Origin: Terriglobus tenax | Lineage (GTDB): Bacteria > Acidobacteriota > Terriglobia > Terriglobales > Acidobacteriaceae | Assembly: GCF_025685395.1 (NCBI RefSeq) | Contig: NZ_JAGSYA010000004.1 | Span: forward strand, 1,736,001 to 1,800,000 | Direction: 5' to 3' | Length of the DNA stretch: 64,000 bases | Shown here: in pieces, positions 25,905 to 35,524 of the stretch | Layout: each line of letters opens with the position of its first letter | How positions within the stretch are numbered: the first letter of the stretch is position 1 | The notes under the pieces: model-generated | What the model saw: only the letters and a program-made list of their open reading frames with translations | Told to the model about the DNA's origin: nothing | Database searches by the model: none | Translations under genes and position numbers: made by a program

Positions 25905-26074
25905 GGCAGAGAGAGCCAGTATCAGCAGAACTGGCCAAAATAGAAGGAATCATTCATCCCGGGGACAGCGAGATTGTAGCAATGACACGGGGTAACTCTC
26001 TAGTACCTGTTTGGTAATCACGCCGAAGCCCGCCTTTTCGAAGGAACAGCGGGTCCCGTATCGGGAATAGCATT

Positions 26075-26230
26075 ATGATGAAAACCGCTGGCCCTGCTCG
26101 TCCGTATTCCTTGCTATATCCTCGTGAGCACGACTTTAAGACGTCCTGCAGAGATTTCCTCAAGGTGCAGCCATTTAACTCAATGCAGTCCGATGTGGAG
26201 ACCAAGACCGGGATGAACCCGAATGGCTGA
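26075..26230 (+). CDS. Candidate 51-residue upstream ORF before the GGDEF-EAL gene
   Basis: Two consecutive ATG codons (26075, 26078) open a frame that ends at TGA 26228-26230, overlapping the start codon region of the GGDEF-EAL gene by 8 nt. This is the kind of overlap seen in translational coupling. The peptide (MMKTAGPARPYSLLYPREHD ...) is unlike known proteins and no convincing ribosome site is seen. It lies in an otherwise empty 318-bp gap (25905-26222). Confidence 0.25.
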   Translation: MMKTAGPARPYSLLYPREHDFKTSCRDFLKVQPFNSMQSDVETKTGMNPNG

Positions 26231-27854
26231 AAGCCCATCGACGACGACAACTTTAATGCTCTGGGCCATGCTCGTCCTTGGGGCGCTGCTCACGGCGTGC
26301 TGGCTGCTGCGCCTGAGTATGTTGCGCAGCCGGTTTGCACCACGGCAGAGGCGATTTGCCGCGACCGCGGGAGGTGCTGGCCTGGCCTGCGCAATCTGGT
26401 CGCTGTATCACCTTACAGCCCTTGCGCCTTCAGATAGCTTTACAGTGCGGCACCCGGCCCTGATGCCGCTCGCTTCCCTTCTGGTAGCCATGGTTGGGTG
26501 CGGTATCGCAATCGGGAATCTATCGGCCATCATGGATCGTGCCGGCAGCAAGTCTTCGAACGGCATTGACGCCCTGACTGGGCTGCAGACACGCTCTCAG
26601 CTTGAGACAAATATCCGGCGCATCATCCATAACAGCGGACCGGATGACCGCTTTGCCCTGGCACTCGTGGACCTTGACCGTTTCAAAGGCGTCAATGACA
26701 CCCTGGGGCACGAGGTAGGCGACCTGATCCTGCAGCAGACAGCAGGGCGTTTGCAGGCATCGATCGGCTCCAACGAGGTCCTTGCCCGCGTCAGCAGCGA
26801 TGAGTTCCTGGCGGTGCTGCCGCGGATCGAACACAGAGGCGACCTGCAGAGTATCTGCCGCAGAATTCTTCATGCCGTCTCAGAGCCGCTGATCGTCGGC
26901 AGCCATAAAATCCACGTCACCTCCAGCATCGGCGTCGCCATGTATCCGGACGATGGAACGGATGTATCGACCCTGCTGCGCAAGGTGGACACAGCGCTGG
27001 ACCGTGCCAAGGCAGCAGGCCGCGGCGACTTCCGCATCTTCAACCCGGAGGTCGATAAGGCATTGCTGGAGCGTCTTTCGCTGGAGAATGACCTGCGGCA
27101 TGCCCTGGGACGCAACGAGTTCACCCTGGCCTACCAGCCGGAGTTCGACCTGAAGACCGGCCAGGTGGTCAGCATGGAAGCCCTTCTGCGCTGGCGCAAG
27201 GCTACCGGCGAATTTATCTCGCCGGCCAAGTTCATTCCCGTTGCGGAAGAGACCGGCGTGATTGTGCCGCTGAGCCAGTGGGTACTGGAGACAGCCTGTC
27301 GCGAGTTGAAGGAGCTGGACCAGAGCATCGGCTTCAGCCCGCGCTTCGCCGTCAACCTTTCGCCACGCCAGTTCCAGCAGGACAACCTGGTGGAGATGAT
27401 TATCGCCACGCTCAGCAAGTTTGGCGTTGCACCGGAGAGCCTGGAGCTGGAGATCACGGAAAGCTCGCTGATGGATGACCCGGACAAGGCCGCCATGAGT
27501 CTGCGTATGCTGCGCGAGCAGGGCATCTCCACTGCCATCGACGACTTCGGCACCGGCTACTCCTCGCTCAGCTACCTGCGGCGATTCCCGATCGACAAGC
27601 TGAAGATGGACCGCGCCTTTGTCACGGATATCCAGGTGGACAAGGACAGCGCGGCACTGGCCGAATCGATTCTGCGCATGGCCCACCAGCTTGGCTTGAC
27701 CGTGGTGGCCGAGGGAGTGGAACTGCCGGAACAACTGGATCTGCTCCGCAGCCTGAAGTGCGACGCTGCCCAGGGTTTTTTGCTGGCCCGCCCAATGTTC
27801 CTGCCAGACCTGAAAAATTTCCTGCTGGAACACCGCGGAAGCAAGCCGCTGTAA
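26223..27854 (+). CDS. GGDEF-EAL protein, probable c-di-GMP phosphodiesterase
   Basis: 543 residues. Two transmembrane segments (about 10-30 and 45-100 region), a GGDEF domain (about 115-275) whose signature is degenerate, ARVSSDEF instead of GGDEF, so it should not make c-di-GMP. An EAL domain follows (about 285-535) with SMEALLRW, the metal ligands in ITESSLM, IDDFGTGYSSLSYL and AEGVE, all intact, so phosphodiesterase activity is expected. The dead GGDEF may bind GTP as an activator, as known for similar tandem proteins. Divergent from the diguanylate cyclase at 24720. Confidence 0.85.
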   Translation: MAESPSTTTTLMLWAMLVLGALLTACWLLRLSMLRSRFAPRQRRFAATAGGAGLACAIWSLYHLTALAPSDSFTVRHPALMPLASLLVAMVGCGIAIGNLSAIMDRAGSKSSNGIDALTGLQTRSQLETNIRRIIHNSGPDDRFALALVDLDRFKGVNDTLGHEVGDLILQQTAGRLQASIGSNEVLARVSSDEFLAVLPRIEHRGDLQSICRRILHAVSEPLIVGSHKIHVTSSIGVAMYPDDGTDVSTLLRKVDTALDRAKAAGRGDFRIFNPEVDKALLERLSLENDLRHALGRNEFTLAYQPEFDLKTGQVVSMEALLRWRKATGEFISPAKFIPVAEETGVIVPLSQWVLETACRELKELDQSIGFSPRFAVNLSPRQFQQDNLVEMIIATLSKFGVAPESLELEITESSLMDDPDKAAMSLRMLREQGISTAIDDFGTGYSSLSYLRRFPIDKLKMDRAFVTDIQVDKDSAALAESILRMAHQLGLTVVAEGVELPEQLDLLRSLKCDAAQGFLLARPMFLPDLKNFLLEHRGSKPL

Positions 27855-27903
27855 CCGTGTAAGCAAAACCTGGGTAGACCAGTGGGCGTATCTTCGCCTT
27901 ACA

Positions 27904-29079
27904 ATGGCTTCACCCATGCGACCTGTTGTTTTGCTCCTTCTCTCCGGCCTCTGGCTGGCTAACGCCGGATACGCCCAGCGCAACCCCGAAACGGAAGATA
28001 GCCCCAGCACGCCTCCCAGGATTTTGAAAACGGCGTCGGGAACAGTCGAGACCGGCTCCATGAAGGATGCCGACTATCGCATTGATGTGCCAACGAACTG
28101 GAACCATTCGCTGGTGGTCTTCTACCACGGTTACAGCGAAAAGCCTTTCCATTACCGCGCCGAGTCGCAGTTGCATGACCAGGCACGGCCCATGTTCCAG
28201 CGCGGATTCGCCATCGTCCAGAGCGGCTACTCGCAGATTGGCTGGGCACTGCAGGCCGGCTACCCGGAAACCGAGCGGCTGCGGAAGTATTTCAGTAAGA
28301 AATACGGGCAGCCGAAGGAGACCTTCGTCGCGGGCGGTTCCATGGGCGGAGCCCTCACCATGATGACCATGGAGCTGAATCCAAAGCCCTACACCGCCGC
28401 CCTGGACCTGTGTGGCGCCGTGGAGCCGACGTACGAGTTCGCCCAGCGCCGCTTTGCCTGGCGCGCCGCCTTCGACTACTACTTCCCCGGAATCTTCCCT
28501 CCGCTTGTCCCCACGCCTCCGGACTTCCAGGAGACCGACGCTCTCAAGCAGAAAGTGCTGGCCGCACTGCGCTCCAAGCCCGCCGCCGCCGCCGCCCTGC
28601 GCGAAATGATGTTTGAGCACACCGACATTCAGGTGGCCAATATGGTGACCTACATCACCTGGCAGATGGCGGACTTCCAGAAGAAGGCGGGTGGAAATCC
28701 ATTCGACAACCGGAACTACATCTACACACGCTCCAGCGATGACTCCCACACCGACTACGCCCTGAACGACGGTGTGCGCCGTTATGCGGCCGACGACAAG
28801 GCACGCAAGTGGGTGGTGACCTGGTACACACCTACCGGCAAACTGACCAAGCCCATGCTGGCGCTGCACACTGTCTTCGATCCCCTGATTCCCGCCAACG
28901 CCATGACCCTGTATGGGCGCATGGTGGAGGAAGCGGGCTTCGGCAGCAACTACGTGCAGAAGTACGTCCACCGGGAAGGACACTGCACCATGAGCGCCGA
29001 CGAAGTCGGCCGCGCTTTTGATGAGCTGCTGGTATGGGTCCACCAGAAGAAAGCACCGCAGGCAGGGCTGCTGCGTTAG
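27904..29079 (+). CDS. Secreted alpha/beta hydrolase (serine esterase/peptidase type)
   Basis: 391 residues with signal peptide (cleavage near GYAQR). The fold shows the oxyanion strand VVFYHGYS, nucleophile elbow GGSMGG, then TVFDPLIP with the acid and REGHC with the His, giving a Ser-Asp-His triad. The 190-residue lid between GGSMGG and the Asp is long. Such periplasmic hydrolases cleave esters or peptides; the substrate is unknown. A TATCTT box 9 nt before the ATG and no Shine-Dalgarno suggest a very short leader. It is 127 bp ahead of the acid phosphatase. Confidence 0.7.
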   Translation: MASPMRPVVLLLLSGLWLANAGYAQRNPETEDSPSTPPRILKTASGTVETGSMKDADYRIDVPTNWNHSLVVFYHGYSEKPFHYRAESQLHDQARPMFQRGFAIVQSGYSQIGWALQAGYPETERLRKYFSKKYGQPKETFVAGGSMGGALTMMTMELNPKPYTAALDLCGAVEPTYEFAQRRFAWRAAFDYYFPGIFPPLVPTPPDFQETDALKQKVLAALRSKPAAAAALREMMFEHTDIQVANMVTYITWQMADFQKKAGGNPFDNRNYIYTRSSDDSHTDYALNDGVRRYAADDKARKWVVTWYTPTGKLTKPMLALHTVFDPLIPANAMTLYGRMVEEAGFGSNYVQKYVHREGHCTMSADEVGRAFDELLVWVHQKKAPQAGLLR

Positions 29080-29206
29080 CGACCGGACCGTGAAGCTTAA
29101 GCCAGCCTTAAGTTCCACAGAAATCCGCGTGTTCGAACGTCGATCAACCTGGCGTTCATCGACCGCACACTGACTGTTCACATTTCTGGTCTACTTTCTG
29201 GCCATT

Positions 29207-29932
29207 GTGAACAACAGAATAGTTGTCTCTTCTCTGGCGATATTGCTGTGTCTGGATCTGGGAGGAGCGGCGCAATCCGCCGCCCCCTCGAAACACACAG
29301 CCTACTACGTTGATCCGCAAACACTCCCCATCAGGCATCTGATCCCGGCTCCTCCTGCGCCTGCCGATCCGCAAGCTGTCGCCGACCTTGCCGAAGTCCA
29401 CCGGTTGGAAACATCGCGCACCGCAGCTCAGATTGCCGCGGCGAAAGCGGATGACGAAGAAGAAGACATCTTCATCTTCCGCGACGTGATGGGACCACAC
29501 TTCACCGCGGAGCAGCTTCCCAAAACCGCCGCTCTCTCAGAACACGTGCATAACGATGAATCCGTACTGAGCGGAGAGCTGAAAACGCTGTTTCAACGCC
29601 CTCGTCCCTACCAGGCCGACAAGACGTTGCATCCGGTCTGCAAGCTGACCGAGGCGCATAACTCGTATCCCAGCGGACACTCTCTCACCGGCTATCTGCT
29701 GGCGCTGACGCTTGCCGACCTGGTCCCGGAGAAGCGGGATGCCATTCTGGCGCGCGCCGAGGACTACGCCCACAACCGGCTGGTCTGCGGTGTTCACTAT
29801 CGCGCCGACACTGAGGCAAGTCGCCGTGTCGCGTATGCCGCCTTCGGCAACATGCTGACCCATTCGAAATTCCAGAACGACCTTGCAGCAGCGCGCGAGG
29901 AACTGCGTGCCCACTTGGGCGCACAGCACTAA
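29207..29932 (+). CDS. Secreted PAP2-family acid phosphatase (class A type)
   Basis: 241 residues, GTG start, signal peptide to about residue 24. The phosphatase signature is present: KTLFQRPRP (K-x6-RP), PSGH in YPSGHSLTGYLLAL, and NRLVCGVHYRAD, the third motif with the catalytic His. The usual SR before that His is NR here, a variant. It should release phosphate from organic phosphate esters in the periplasm. The TonB receptor gene follows by 66 bp in the same direction, so phosphorus-containing nutrients may be the cargo. Confidence 0.8.
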   Translation: MNNRIVVSSLAILLCLDLGGAAQSAAPSKHTAYYVDPQTLPIRHLIPAPPAPADPQAVADLAEVHRLETSRTAAQIAAAKADDEEEDIFIFRDVMGPHFTAEQLPKTAALSEHVHNDESVLSGELKTLFQRPRPYQADKTLHPVCKLTEAHNSYPSGHSLTGYLLALTLADLVPEKRDAILARAEDYAHNRLVCGVHYRADTEASRRVAYAAFGNMLTHSKFQNDLAAAREELRAHLGAQH

Positions 29933-29998
29933 AGACACACCACAACGCTGCACCATCCCCGGCCCCAAGGTAGAAAACCTCACCTCTAGGAGATACCA

Positions 29999-32566
29999 GT
30001 GTCTCGACACTTTCTGGCACACAGGACGCGCGGCTTCTTTGCGACCGCGCTCATCGCATGCACACTTACCGTCCCCTCGCCTACCCGGGCGCAGGACACG
30101 GCAACCCTCTCCGGAAGCCTGAAGGACGCTATCGGCGCTTCCATTCCAAACGCCACCATCGTTCTGCGCAACGACGCCACGAAGTTTGTCCGCAACCTGC
30201 ATGGCGACTCTGTCGGACACTTCAGCGTCAGCGGCATTCCCGCCGGAACCTATACCGTGGAGGCCTCAGCTCCTGGCTTCGCGCTCACCACGCGGCAGGG
30301 TGTTGTACTCAACGGCAGCGGCACCCAGGACGTCGCACTGACGCTGAAGGTTGGCGGCGCCAATGAGCAGGTGACGGTCGACGCTTCCATGGCCAACTCC
30401 ATCGCCGCGTCCTATGCCGTAATGGACGGCGTGCTGGATGCCCGCAGTGCACGCACCGAGATCAACTCCACCTACATCCAGAACTATGTTTCTCCCACGG
30501 CCGACTACACCGAAGTTCTGCAGAACGCTCCCGGAACCTACAGCCTGAACGCCAACGGCGTTGGCCTGGGTGACGCGAAGATGTTCTTCCGCGGCTTCTC
30601 CGACGGAAACTACGACATCACCTTCGACGGTATTCCGTGGAACGACACCAACTCGCCCTCGCACCACTCATGGGCCTTCTTCCCGTCGCAGTTCCTGGGC
30701 GGCGTGGACTTTGATCGTTCGCCCGGCTCGGCTTCCACGGTCGGCCCCACGCCCTTCGGCGGATCGATCAACCTGCTCTCGAAAGAGATGCCGGACGTAC
30801 GGAACCTGCGCGGCGGCATCAGCTACGGTTCGTTCAACACCAAGCTGATCGATGTGAACTACGACACCGGAAACTTCGGCGGAGCGTCCAAGCACAACAA
30901 CCTTTTCGTGGATGTGCACCACATGGACTCCGACGGTTACCAGACCTTCAACTACCAGACCCGTAACGCAGGCGCCCTGAAGTACCAATTCAAGTTCAGT
31001 GAGAACAAGGTGCTGACCGGCTTTGCCAGCGTGCTTTGGCTCGACTCCAACACGCCGAACATCAAGGGGCCGACCCGTGCCCAGGTGGCGCAGTTCGGCG
31101 ATAACTACCTGCTGCAGAACACTGACCCGACGCAGGCCAACTACTATAAGTACAACTTCTACCATGTACCTACGGACTTCGAGTACGTCGGCTACAAGCA
31201 GCAGCTGGGACACGGCTGGTCGCTGGACACCAAGCCCTATACCTACAGCTACAACAACAAGCAGAACTACGCGGCTACCCCGAAGAAGGGCACTGTCAGT
31301 GAGCCGAACTGCGCCACCCCGGTCAGCAACGCCCTGCCCTGCGGTACCGACAAGCTGAACAGCTATCGCAAGTATGGCGAGATCACCAGCCTGAGCCAGG
31401 TCTCCCGCTTCGGCATCTTCCGCGTGGGCATGTGGTACGAGTGGGCGGCGACCGATCGCTACCAGATTCCACAGGACCCCATCACCCAGATCGACAGCGC
31501 GCTGCCCAACTTCCACGAGAAGTTCTGGACCAACACCTATCAGCCCTATGCCGAGTATGAGTATCACGCGACCAACAAGCTGACACTGACCGGCGGCCTG
31601 AAGTTCGCGCACTACACCATGGATCTGAAGCAGTATGCCGACAACGGCTCCACCGTTGGCAACCTGAACGGTGCGGCCTATGTGCGCAACTACGCCAGCT
31701 ACAACTCGGTGCTGCCGTCGGTTGACGCCAACTACCGCATCCGTCCGAACTGGTCAGTCTATGGGCAGTTTGCGACCGGCAGCGTGATTCCGCCCAGCAG
31801 CGTCTTTGACATCAACCAGAGCACCGGCGCGGCTGTGCTCAGCACGCTTCCCAAGCCCAGCTACGCCAAGAGCTACCAGACCGGCACGGTGCTGAAGCTG
31901 CGCCGCCTGACCACCAGCGCGGACGTGTACTACGTGCGCTTTGGCAACGCCTACTCCGCACCCAGCGATCCTAACGCGGTGAACTACACCTCGCAGGGCG
32001 ACTCGGTAACTAAAGGCTTTGAAGGCGAAACCAATGTCTACCTGGGCAAGGGTCTCAGCCTGTTTGCCAATGGAACGGCCGGTACCGCCAAGTACGTCAG
32101 CCAACTGGTCGGCGGCTCGCCTAACCTGAACTACAACCTCTGGGTAGCCAGCACGCCCGCCAACACCGAGAGCCTTGGCCTGACCTACCAGGACAAGTAC
32201 CTGAACCTGGGCATGTTCAACAAGCGCATCGGGCCCATGTGGAACGACGGCAAGTATGCCTCGTCCGCCAACCCGATTCTGGGAACCAACGCCAACCAGG
32301 CGGTGCCGATTGATCCGTTCAACGTCACCAACATGTACGTCAACTTCACGGTTCGCCGCGGATCGATCTTCGACCAGACAAAGATCCGCTTCAGCGTGAA
32401 CAACCTGCTGAACCAGCACAACATCACCAGCGTGAACCCGGCAGGATCGGTCCCCCTGAATCGCGCCAACTACAGCTTCACGCCGGCCTCCGGAGACACC
32501 CTGGGCCTGCTGCCAGGGCGCAGCTTCATGGTCTCCTTCACCATCGGCCTGTCCCCGCGACAGTAA
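29999..32566 (+). CDS. TonB-dependent receptor with carboxypeptidase-regulatory-like N-terminal domain
   Basis: 855 residues, GTG start with TAGGAG 6 nt upstream. Signal peptide (1-31), a carboxypeptidase-regulatory-like beta-sandwich (about 35-115: TLSGSLKDAIGASIPNATIV), a plug domain (about 140-260: FRGFSDGNYDITFDGIPW, then PFGGSINLLSKE) and a long outer-membrane barrel to the C-terminal aromatic-rich strand (RSFMVSFTIGL). It should import a large or scarce nutrient using TonB energy. Placed behind the acid phosphatase and secreted hydrolase, it probably handles their product. Ligand unknown. Confidence 0.85.
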   Translation: MSRHFLAHRTRGFFATALIACTLTVPSPTRAQDTATLSGSLKDAIGASIPNATIVLRNDATKFVRNLHGDSVGHFSVSGIPAGTYTVEASAPGFALTTRQGVVLNGSGTQDVALTLKVGGANEQVTVDASMANSIAASYAVMDGVLDARSARTEINSTYIQNYVSPTADYTEVLQNAPGTYSLNANGVGLGDAKMFFRGFSDGNYDITFDGIPWNDTNSPSHHSWAFFPSQFLGGVDFDRSPGSASTVGPTPFGGSINLLSKEMPDVRNLRGGISYGSFNTKLIDVNYDTGNFGGASKHNNLFVDVHHMDSDGYQTFNYQTRNAGALKYQFKFSENKVLTGFASVLWLDSNTPNIKGPTRAQVAQFGDNYLLQNTDPTQANYYKYNFYHVPTDFEYVGYKQQLGHGWSLDTKPYTYSYNNKQNYAATPKKGTVSEPNCATPVSNALPCGTDKLNSYRKYGEITSLSQVSRFGIFRVGMWYEWAATDRYQIPQDPITQIDSALPNFHEKFWTNTYQPYAEYEYHATNKLTLTGGLKFAHYTMDLKQYADNGSTVGNLNGAAYVRNYASYNSVLPSVDANYRIRPNWSVYGQFATGSVIPPSSVFDINQSTGAAVLSTLPKPSYAKSYQTGTVLKLRRLTTSADVYYVRFGNAYSAPSDPNAVNYTSQGDSVTKGFEGETNVYLGKGLSLFANGTAGTAKYVSQLVGGSPNLNYNLWVASTPANTESLGLTYQDKYLNLGMFNKRIGPMWNDGKYASSANPILGTNANQAVPIDPFNVTNMYVNFTVRRGSIFDQTKIRFSVNNLLNQHNITSVNPAGSVPLNRANYSFTPASGDTLGLLPGRSFMVSFTIGLSPRQ

Positions 32567-32588
32567 CCGAAGTACGAGAAGCACACTT

Positions 32589-32630
32589 GGCGGAGGAGCC
32601 GGAAGCAGCTCCTCCGCCCTTTTCTTTTAA
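32589..32630 (+). terminator. Rho-independent terminator
   Basis: GGCGGAGGAGC (32589-32599) pairs with 32608-32618 around an 8-nt loop and is followed by CTTTTCTTTT. It ends the hydrolase-phosphatase-receptor transcript. Confidence 0.85.
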
Positions 32631-32648
32631 GGCGCGTTAGAATCAGGT

Positions 32649-35087
32649 ATGGCTACCGCGCGGCCAGCCTCGAAGCAGGCTGGATCCGAAACGACGCCCT
32701 CCCGCACCAACTCCAGCAGCATCTCCGCCGCAAAGGGCGTTGATCTGGAGCCGGTCGTTGCTGCGTCTGTGACAGCGAACGATTCGCTGGCCGCTCCCAG
32801 CGGCATCCTGGGCGAGAAGCCACCCGCCCCCCTTGAAACCACCTCGGTCACGCCCTATCTGACCTGGCTGGATGCCGCCCAGGCCAAAGAGATTGACGCC
32901 CACTTCGCGCACCTGCTCGAGACCGTCCGTACCTTCCGCCCCGGCGACGACCTGGATGTCATCCGCAAGGCATGGATCTTCTGCCTGGAGAACCACGCGG
33001 ACCAGAAGCGCGCCTCCGGCGAGCCCTACGTCATCCATCCACTGGAAGTAGCCCAGCTTCTGGCCGAGATGAAACTGGACTCCACCGCCATTGCCGCCGG
33101 CCTGCTGCATGATGCCGTGGAAGACACCAACGTCACGACGGAAGAGATTGCCACCCGCTTCAGCGACCAGGTGGCGCACATTGTCGAAGGCGTCACCAAG
33201 CTGGACAAGATCAAGTTCGCCAATCGCGAAGACCACCAGGCGGAGAATATCCGCAAGATGCTGCTGGCCATGGTCACGGATGTGCGCGTGGTTCTGATCA
33301 AGCTGGCCGACCGGCTGCACAACATGCGCACGCTGGAGCATCTGAAGCCCGAAAAGCAGCAGAAAATCGCCCGCGAGACGCTGGACGTCTACGCTCCGCT
33401 GGCGCACCGGCTGGGCATGGGTAAGCTGCGCGGTGAACTGGAAGACCTGGCCTTCCGCTACGTTGACCCCGTTGCCTATCAGCAGGTGGAAAAGGAAGTC
33501 GACCAGGTGCGCGACGCCGGCGAGACCTTCCTGAAGACCATCGTCGCCACGCTGGAAGAGAAGATGGTCTCGCATCACATTCAGGGACGCGTCGAGTTCC
33601 GGATCAAGCGCCTTTACTCCATCCAGCAGAAACTACAGGACGGAAACCTGCCTCTGAACCAGGTCTATGACCTGCTGGCCGTGCGCGTCATCACACACAC
33701 GGTGGGCGAGTGCTACGCCATGCTGGGCCTGCTGCACTCCACCTGGCGCCCGGTGCCGGGCCGCATCAAGGACTTTATCGCGATGCCGCGGCCCAACATG
33801 TACCAGTCGCTGCACACCACGCTGATCGCCGAGGGCGGCCACCAGTTCGAAGTGCAGATCCGCACCGAGGACATGCACCGCATTGCCGAGGAAGGCATTG
33901 CCGCGCACTGGAAGTACAAGGCCAATGAAAGCGTGACCGACAAGGACGAGCAGCGGCTCGCCTGGGTTCGCCAGATCATGGAATGGCAGCGCGAGATGAC
34001 CGACCCCAACGAGTTCATGTCGACGCTCAAGATCGACTTGTACCCGGAAGAGGTCTACGCCTTCACCCCCAAGGGCAAGGTGGTCGTTCTGCCAAAGGAC
34101 GCGACGCCGGTCGACTTCGCCTACAGCATCCATACCGATGTTGGCCACACCACCACCGCGGCCAAGGTGAACGGCCGCATTGTTCCACTCCGCACCAAGC
34201 TGCACAACGGCGACATCGTCGAAATCACCACGCAGGCCGGGCACACCCCCAGCCGCGACTGGCTGAGCTTTGTCAAAAGCTCCCGCGCACGCAACAAGAT
34301 CAAGCACTGGATCAACGAACACCAGCGCGAGCGCGCCATCGAAATCGGCAAAAAACTGCTGGACCGCGAAGGCCGCAAGTTCAAGGTCGCCATTACCAAG
34401 CTGACCGATGCTGACTTCACCCGCGTGGCCAACGAGTATGGCCTGGGCGGCGGAGCGGACCTGTTCGCCGGACTGGGCTTTGGCAAACTCTCTGCCCGCC
34501 AGGTGCTGAACAAGCTTGAACCAGGCAGCACCATGCCACCCGAAACCGCGGGGCCGGAAGCGGCTACGGGCAGCATCGGGCAGATGTCCGAGACGGTCAA
34601 GCGCGTCTACTTCGGCCGCGGTTCGGACTCGCTGCAGGTGGAAGGGCAGGATGACCTGCTGGTCTATCGCGCACGATGTTGTAATCCGATCCGCGGAGAA
34701 GAGATCATCGGCTACGTCACACGCGGCAAGGGTGTGGCCGTCCACGCGCGAAGCTGTCCGAATGTGCAGAACCTGCTGTATGAGAGCGACCGCCGCATCA
34801 ACGTGGAGTGGTCGGCTGCACCTTCCGTCAACGCCCGCCAGACCACCTATCCGGTGAAGCTGATTCTGACCTGTGACGATCGCTCGGGCATGCTGAAGGA
34901 GTTCACCGCCATCATCTCCGATGACGACACGAATATCCGCAGCGTCGAATCACGGTCAAATGACGACGGCACAGCCACGGTCGAGTTCGTGGTCGAAACC
35001 GTCGACCTGAAGCACCTGAACAAACTGGTGAACGATCTGCGCCGCGTCAGCGGAGTCCGCGACGTCCAGCGCATCAACAAGATCTAA
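32649..35087 (+). CDS. rsh: Bifunctional (p)ppGpp synthetase/hydrolase (RelA/SpoT homologue)
   Basis: 812 residues. A variable N-terminal extension of about 70 residues (Ser/Ala-rich) precedes the hydrolase HD domain with H154-D155 in LLHDAVEDT. The synthetase domain carries YDLLAVRVI and the RIKD motif at 372-375; the basic RxKD version is typical of bifunctional Rel/SpoT rather than synthetase-only RelA. A TGS domain (about 470-530, KGKVVVLPKDATPVDFAYSI), a Cys-containing conserved region (ARCCNPIRGEEIIGY) and an ACT domain at the end (about 735-812) follow. It makes and removes the stringent-response alarmone. TAGAAT lies 5 nt before the ATG with no Shine-Dalgarno. Its last 4 bp overlap the opposite-strand toxin gene. 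Confidence 0.93.
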   Translation: MATARPASKQAGSETTPSRTNSSSISAAKGVDLEPVVAASVTANDSLAAPSGILGEKPPAPLETTSVTPYLTWLDAAQAKEIDAHFAHLLETVRTFRPGDDLDVIRKAWIFCLENHADQKRASGEPYVIHPLEVAQLLAEMKLDSTAIAAGLLHDAVEDTNVTTEEIATRFSDQVAHIVEGVTKLDKIKFANREDHQAENIRKMLLAMVTDVRVVLIKLADRLHNMRTLEHLKPEKQQKIARETLDVYAPLAHRLGMGKLRGELEDLAFRYVDPVAYQQVEKEVDQVRDAGETFLKTIVATLEEKMVSHHIQGRVEFRIKRLYSIQQKLQDGNLPLNQVYDLLAVRVITHTVGECYAMLGLLHSTWRPVPGRIKDFIAMPRPNMYQSLHTTLIAEGGHQFEVQIRTEDMHRIAEEGIAAHWKYKANESVTDKDEQRLAWVRQIMEWQREMTDPNEFMSTLKIDLYPEEVYAFTPKGKVVVLPKDATPVDFAYSIHTDVGHTTTAAKVNGRIVPLRTKLHNGDIVEITTQAGHTPSRDWLSFVKSSRARNKIKHWINEHQRERAIEIGKKLLDREGRKFKVAITKLTDADFTRVANEYGLGGGADLFAGLGFGKLSARQVLNKLEPGSTMPPETAGPEAATGSIGQMSETVKRVYFGRGSDSLQVEGQDDLLVYRARCCNPIRGEEIIGYVTRGKGVAVHARSCPNVQNLLYESDRRINVEWSAAPSVNARQTTYPVKLILTCDDRSGMLKEFTAIISDDDTNIRSVESRSNDDGTATVEFVVETVDLKHLNKLVNDLRRVSGVRDVQRINKI

Positions 35088-35524
35088 CGCTTCAGGCGCA
35101 CATCAAACGGGTAGGCATACGTTGCCGTGATGCGAAACCGTTTTGCACTGCGGTGCGCAGGGTTGAAAAGATAGTTCGACGTCTCCGGCACAATCGCGCT
35201 CGGCACACGCAACAGCACCGCCTCTCCCTTTCGCAGCCACTCCGTTCCAAGCTTCTGCGTCAACTCCGGGCTCTGCTGCCATGCATGCGGCAGCTGCGAG
35301 AGCTTGATCTCGTCCACCTTGATGGTTGGGCCGACTACCCGCAGCAATGTGAACTCCGGGGGAACGTCGTTGGCGGCGGTGTGCGCGCAGACCTCAAGCA
35401 GCGCAGCGGCGGGATGCTCCGCCAGATAGACCACCGGCTGCCCGGCAAAGTGCCAGCGACCCGGAGCCTTCAATCCCCCCGCGCCGCGAAGGTCCTGGAA
35501 GCGGCTGATGCGCCAGAAAATCAC
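35084..35524 (-). CDS. RES-domain toxin
   Basis: 146 residues, GTG start overlapping the antitoxin stop by 1 nt (TAGTG), so translation is coupled. RES features: Arg in FWRIS, the VVYLAEHPAAALLE segment with Tyr and catalytic-type Glu, and a C-terminal core. Known RES toxins (MbcT, ParT, and similar) act on NAD+ or ADP-ribosylate a target, and are neutralised by a partner of the Xre/MbcA/ParS family, which is the gene just upstream. Its stop overlaps the stop of rsh on the other strand by 4 bp. Confidence 0.85.
   Translation of the reverse strand: MIFWRISRFQDLRGAGGLKAPGRWHFAGQPVVYLAEHPAAALLEVCAHTAANDVPPEFTLLRVVGPTIKVDEIKLSQLPHAWQQSPELTQKLGTEWLRKGEAVLLRVPSAIVPETSNYLFNPAHRSAKRFRITATYAYPFDVRLKR

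Noticed and set aside
26880-28061. 393-residue minus-strand frame across the GGDEF-EAL gene
   Set aside because: Antisense to an unquestionable EAL domain and running into the promoter of the next gene.
27910-29181. 423-residue frame on the minus strand
   Set aside because: It lies antisense to the secreted hydrolase, whose triad and signal peptide are clear. Such frames are common shadows in GC-rich DNA; the translated sequence is low in recognisable domains and full of His, Gln and Gly from reversed codons.
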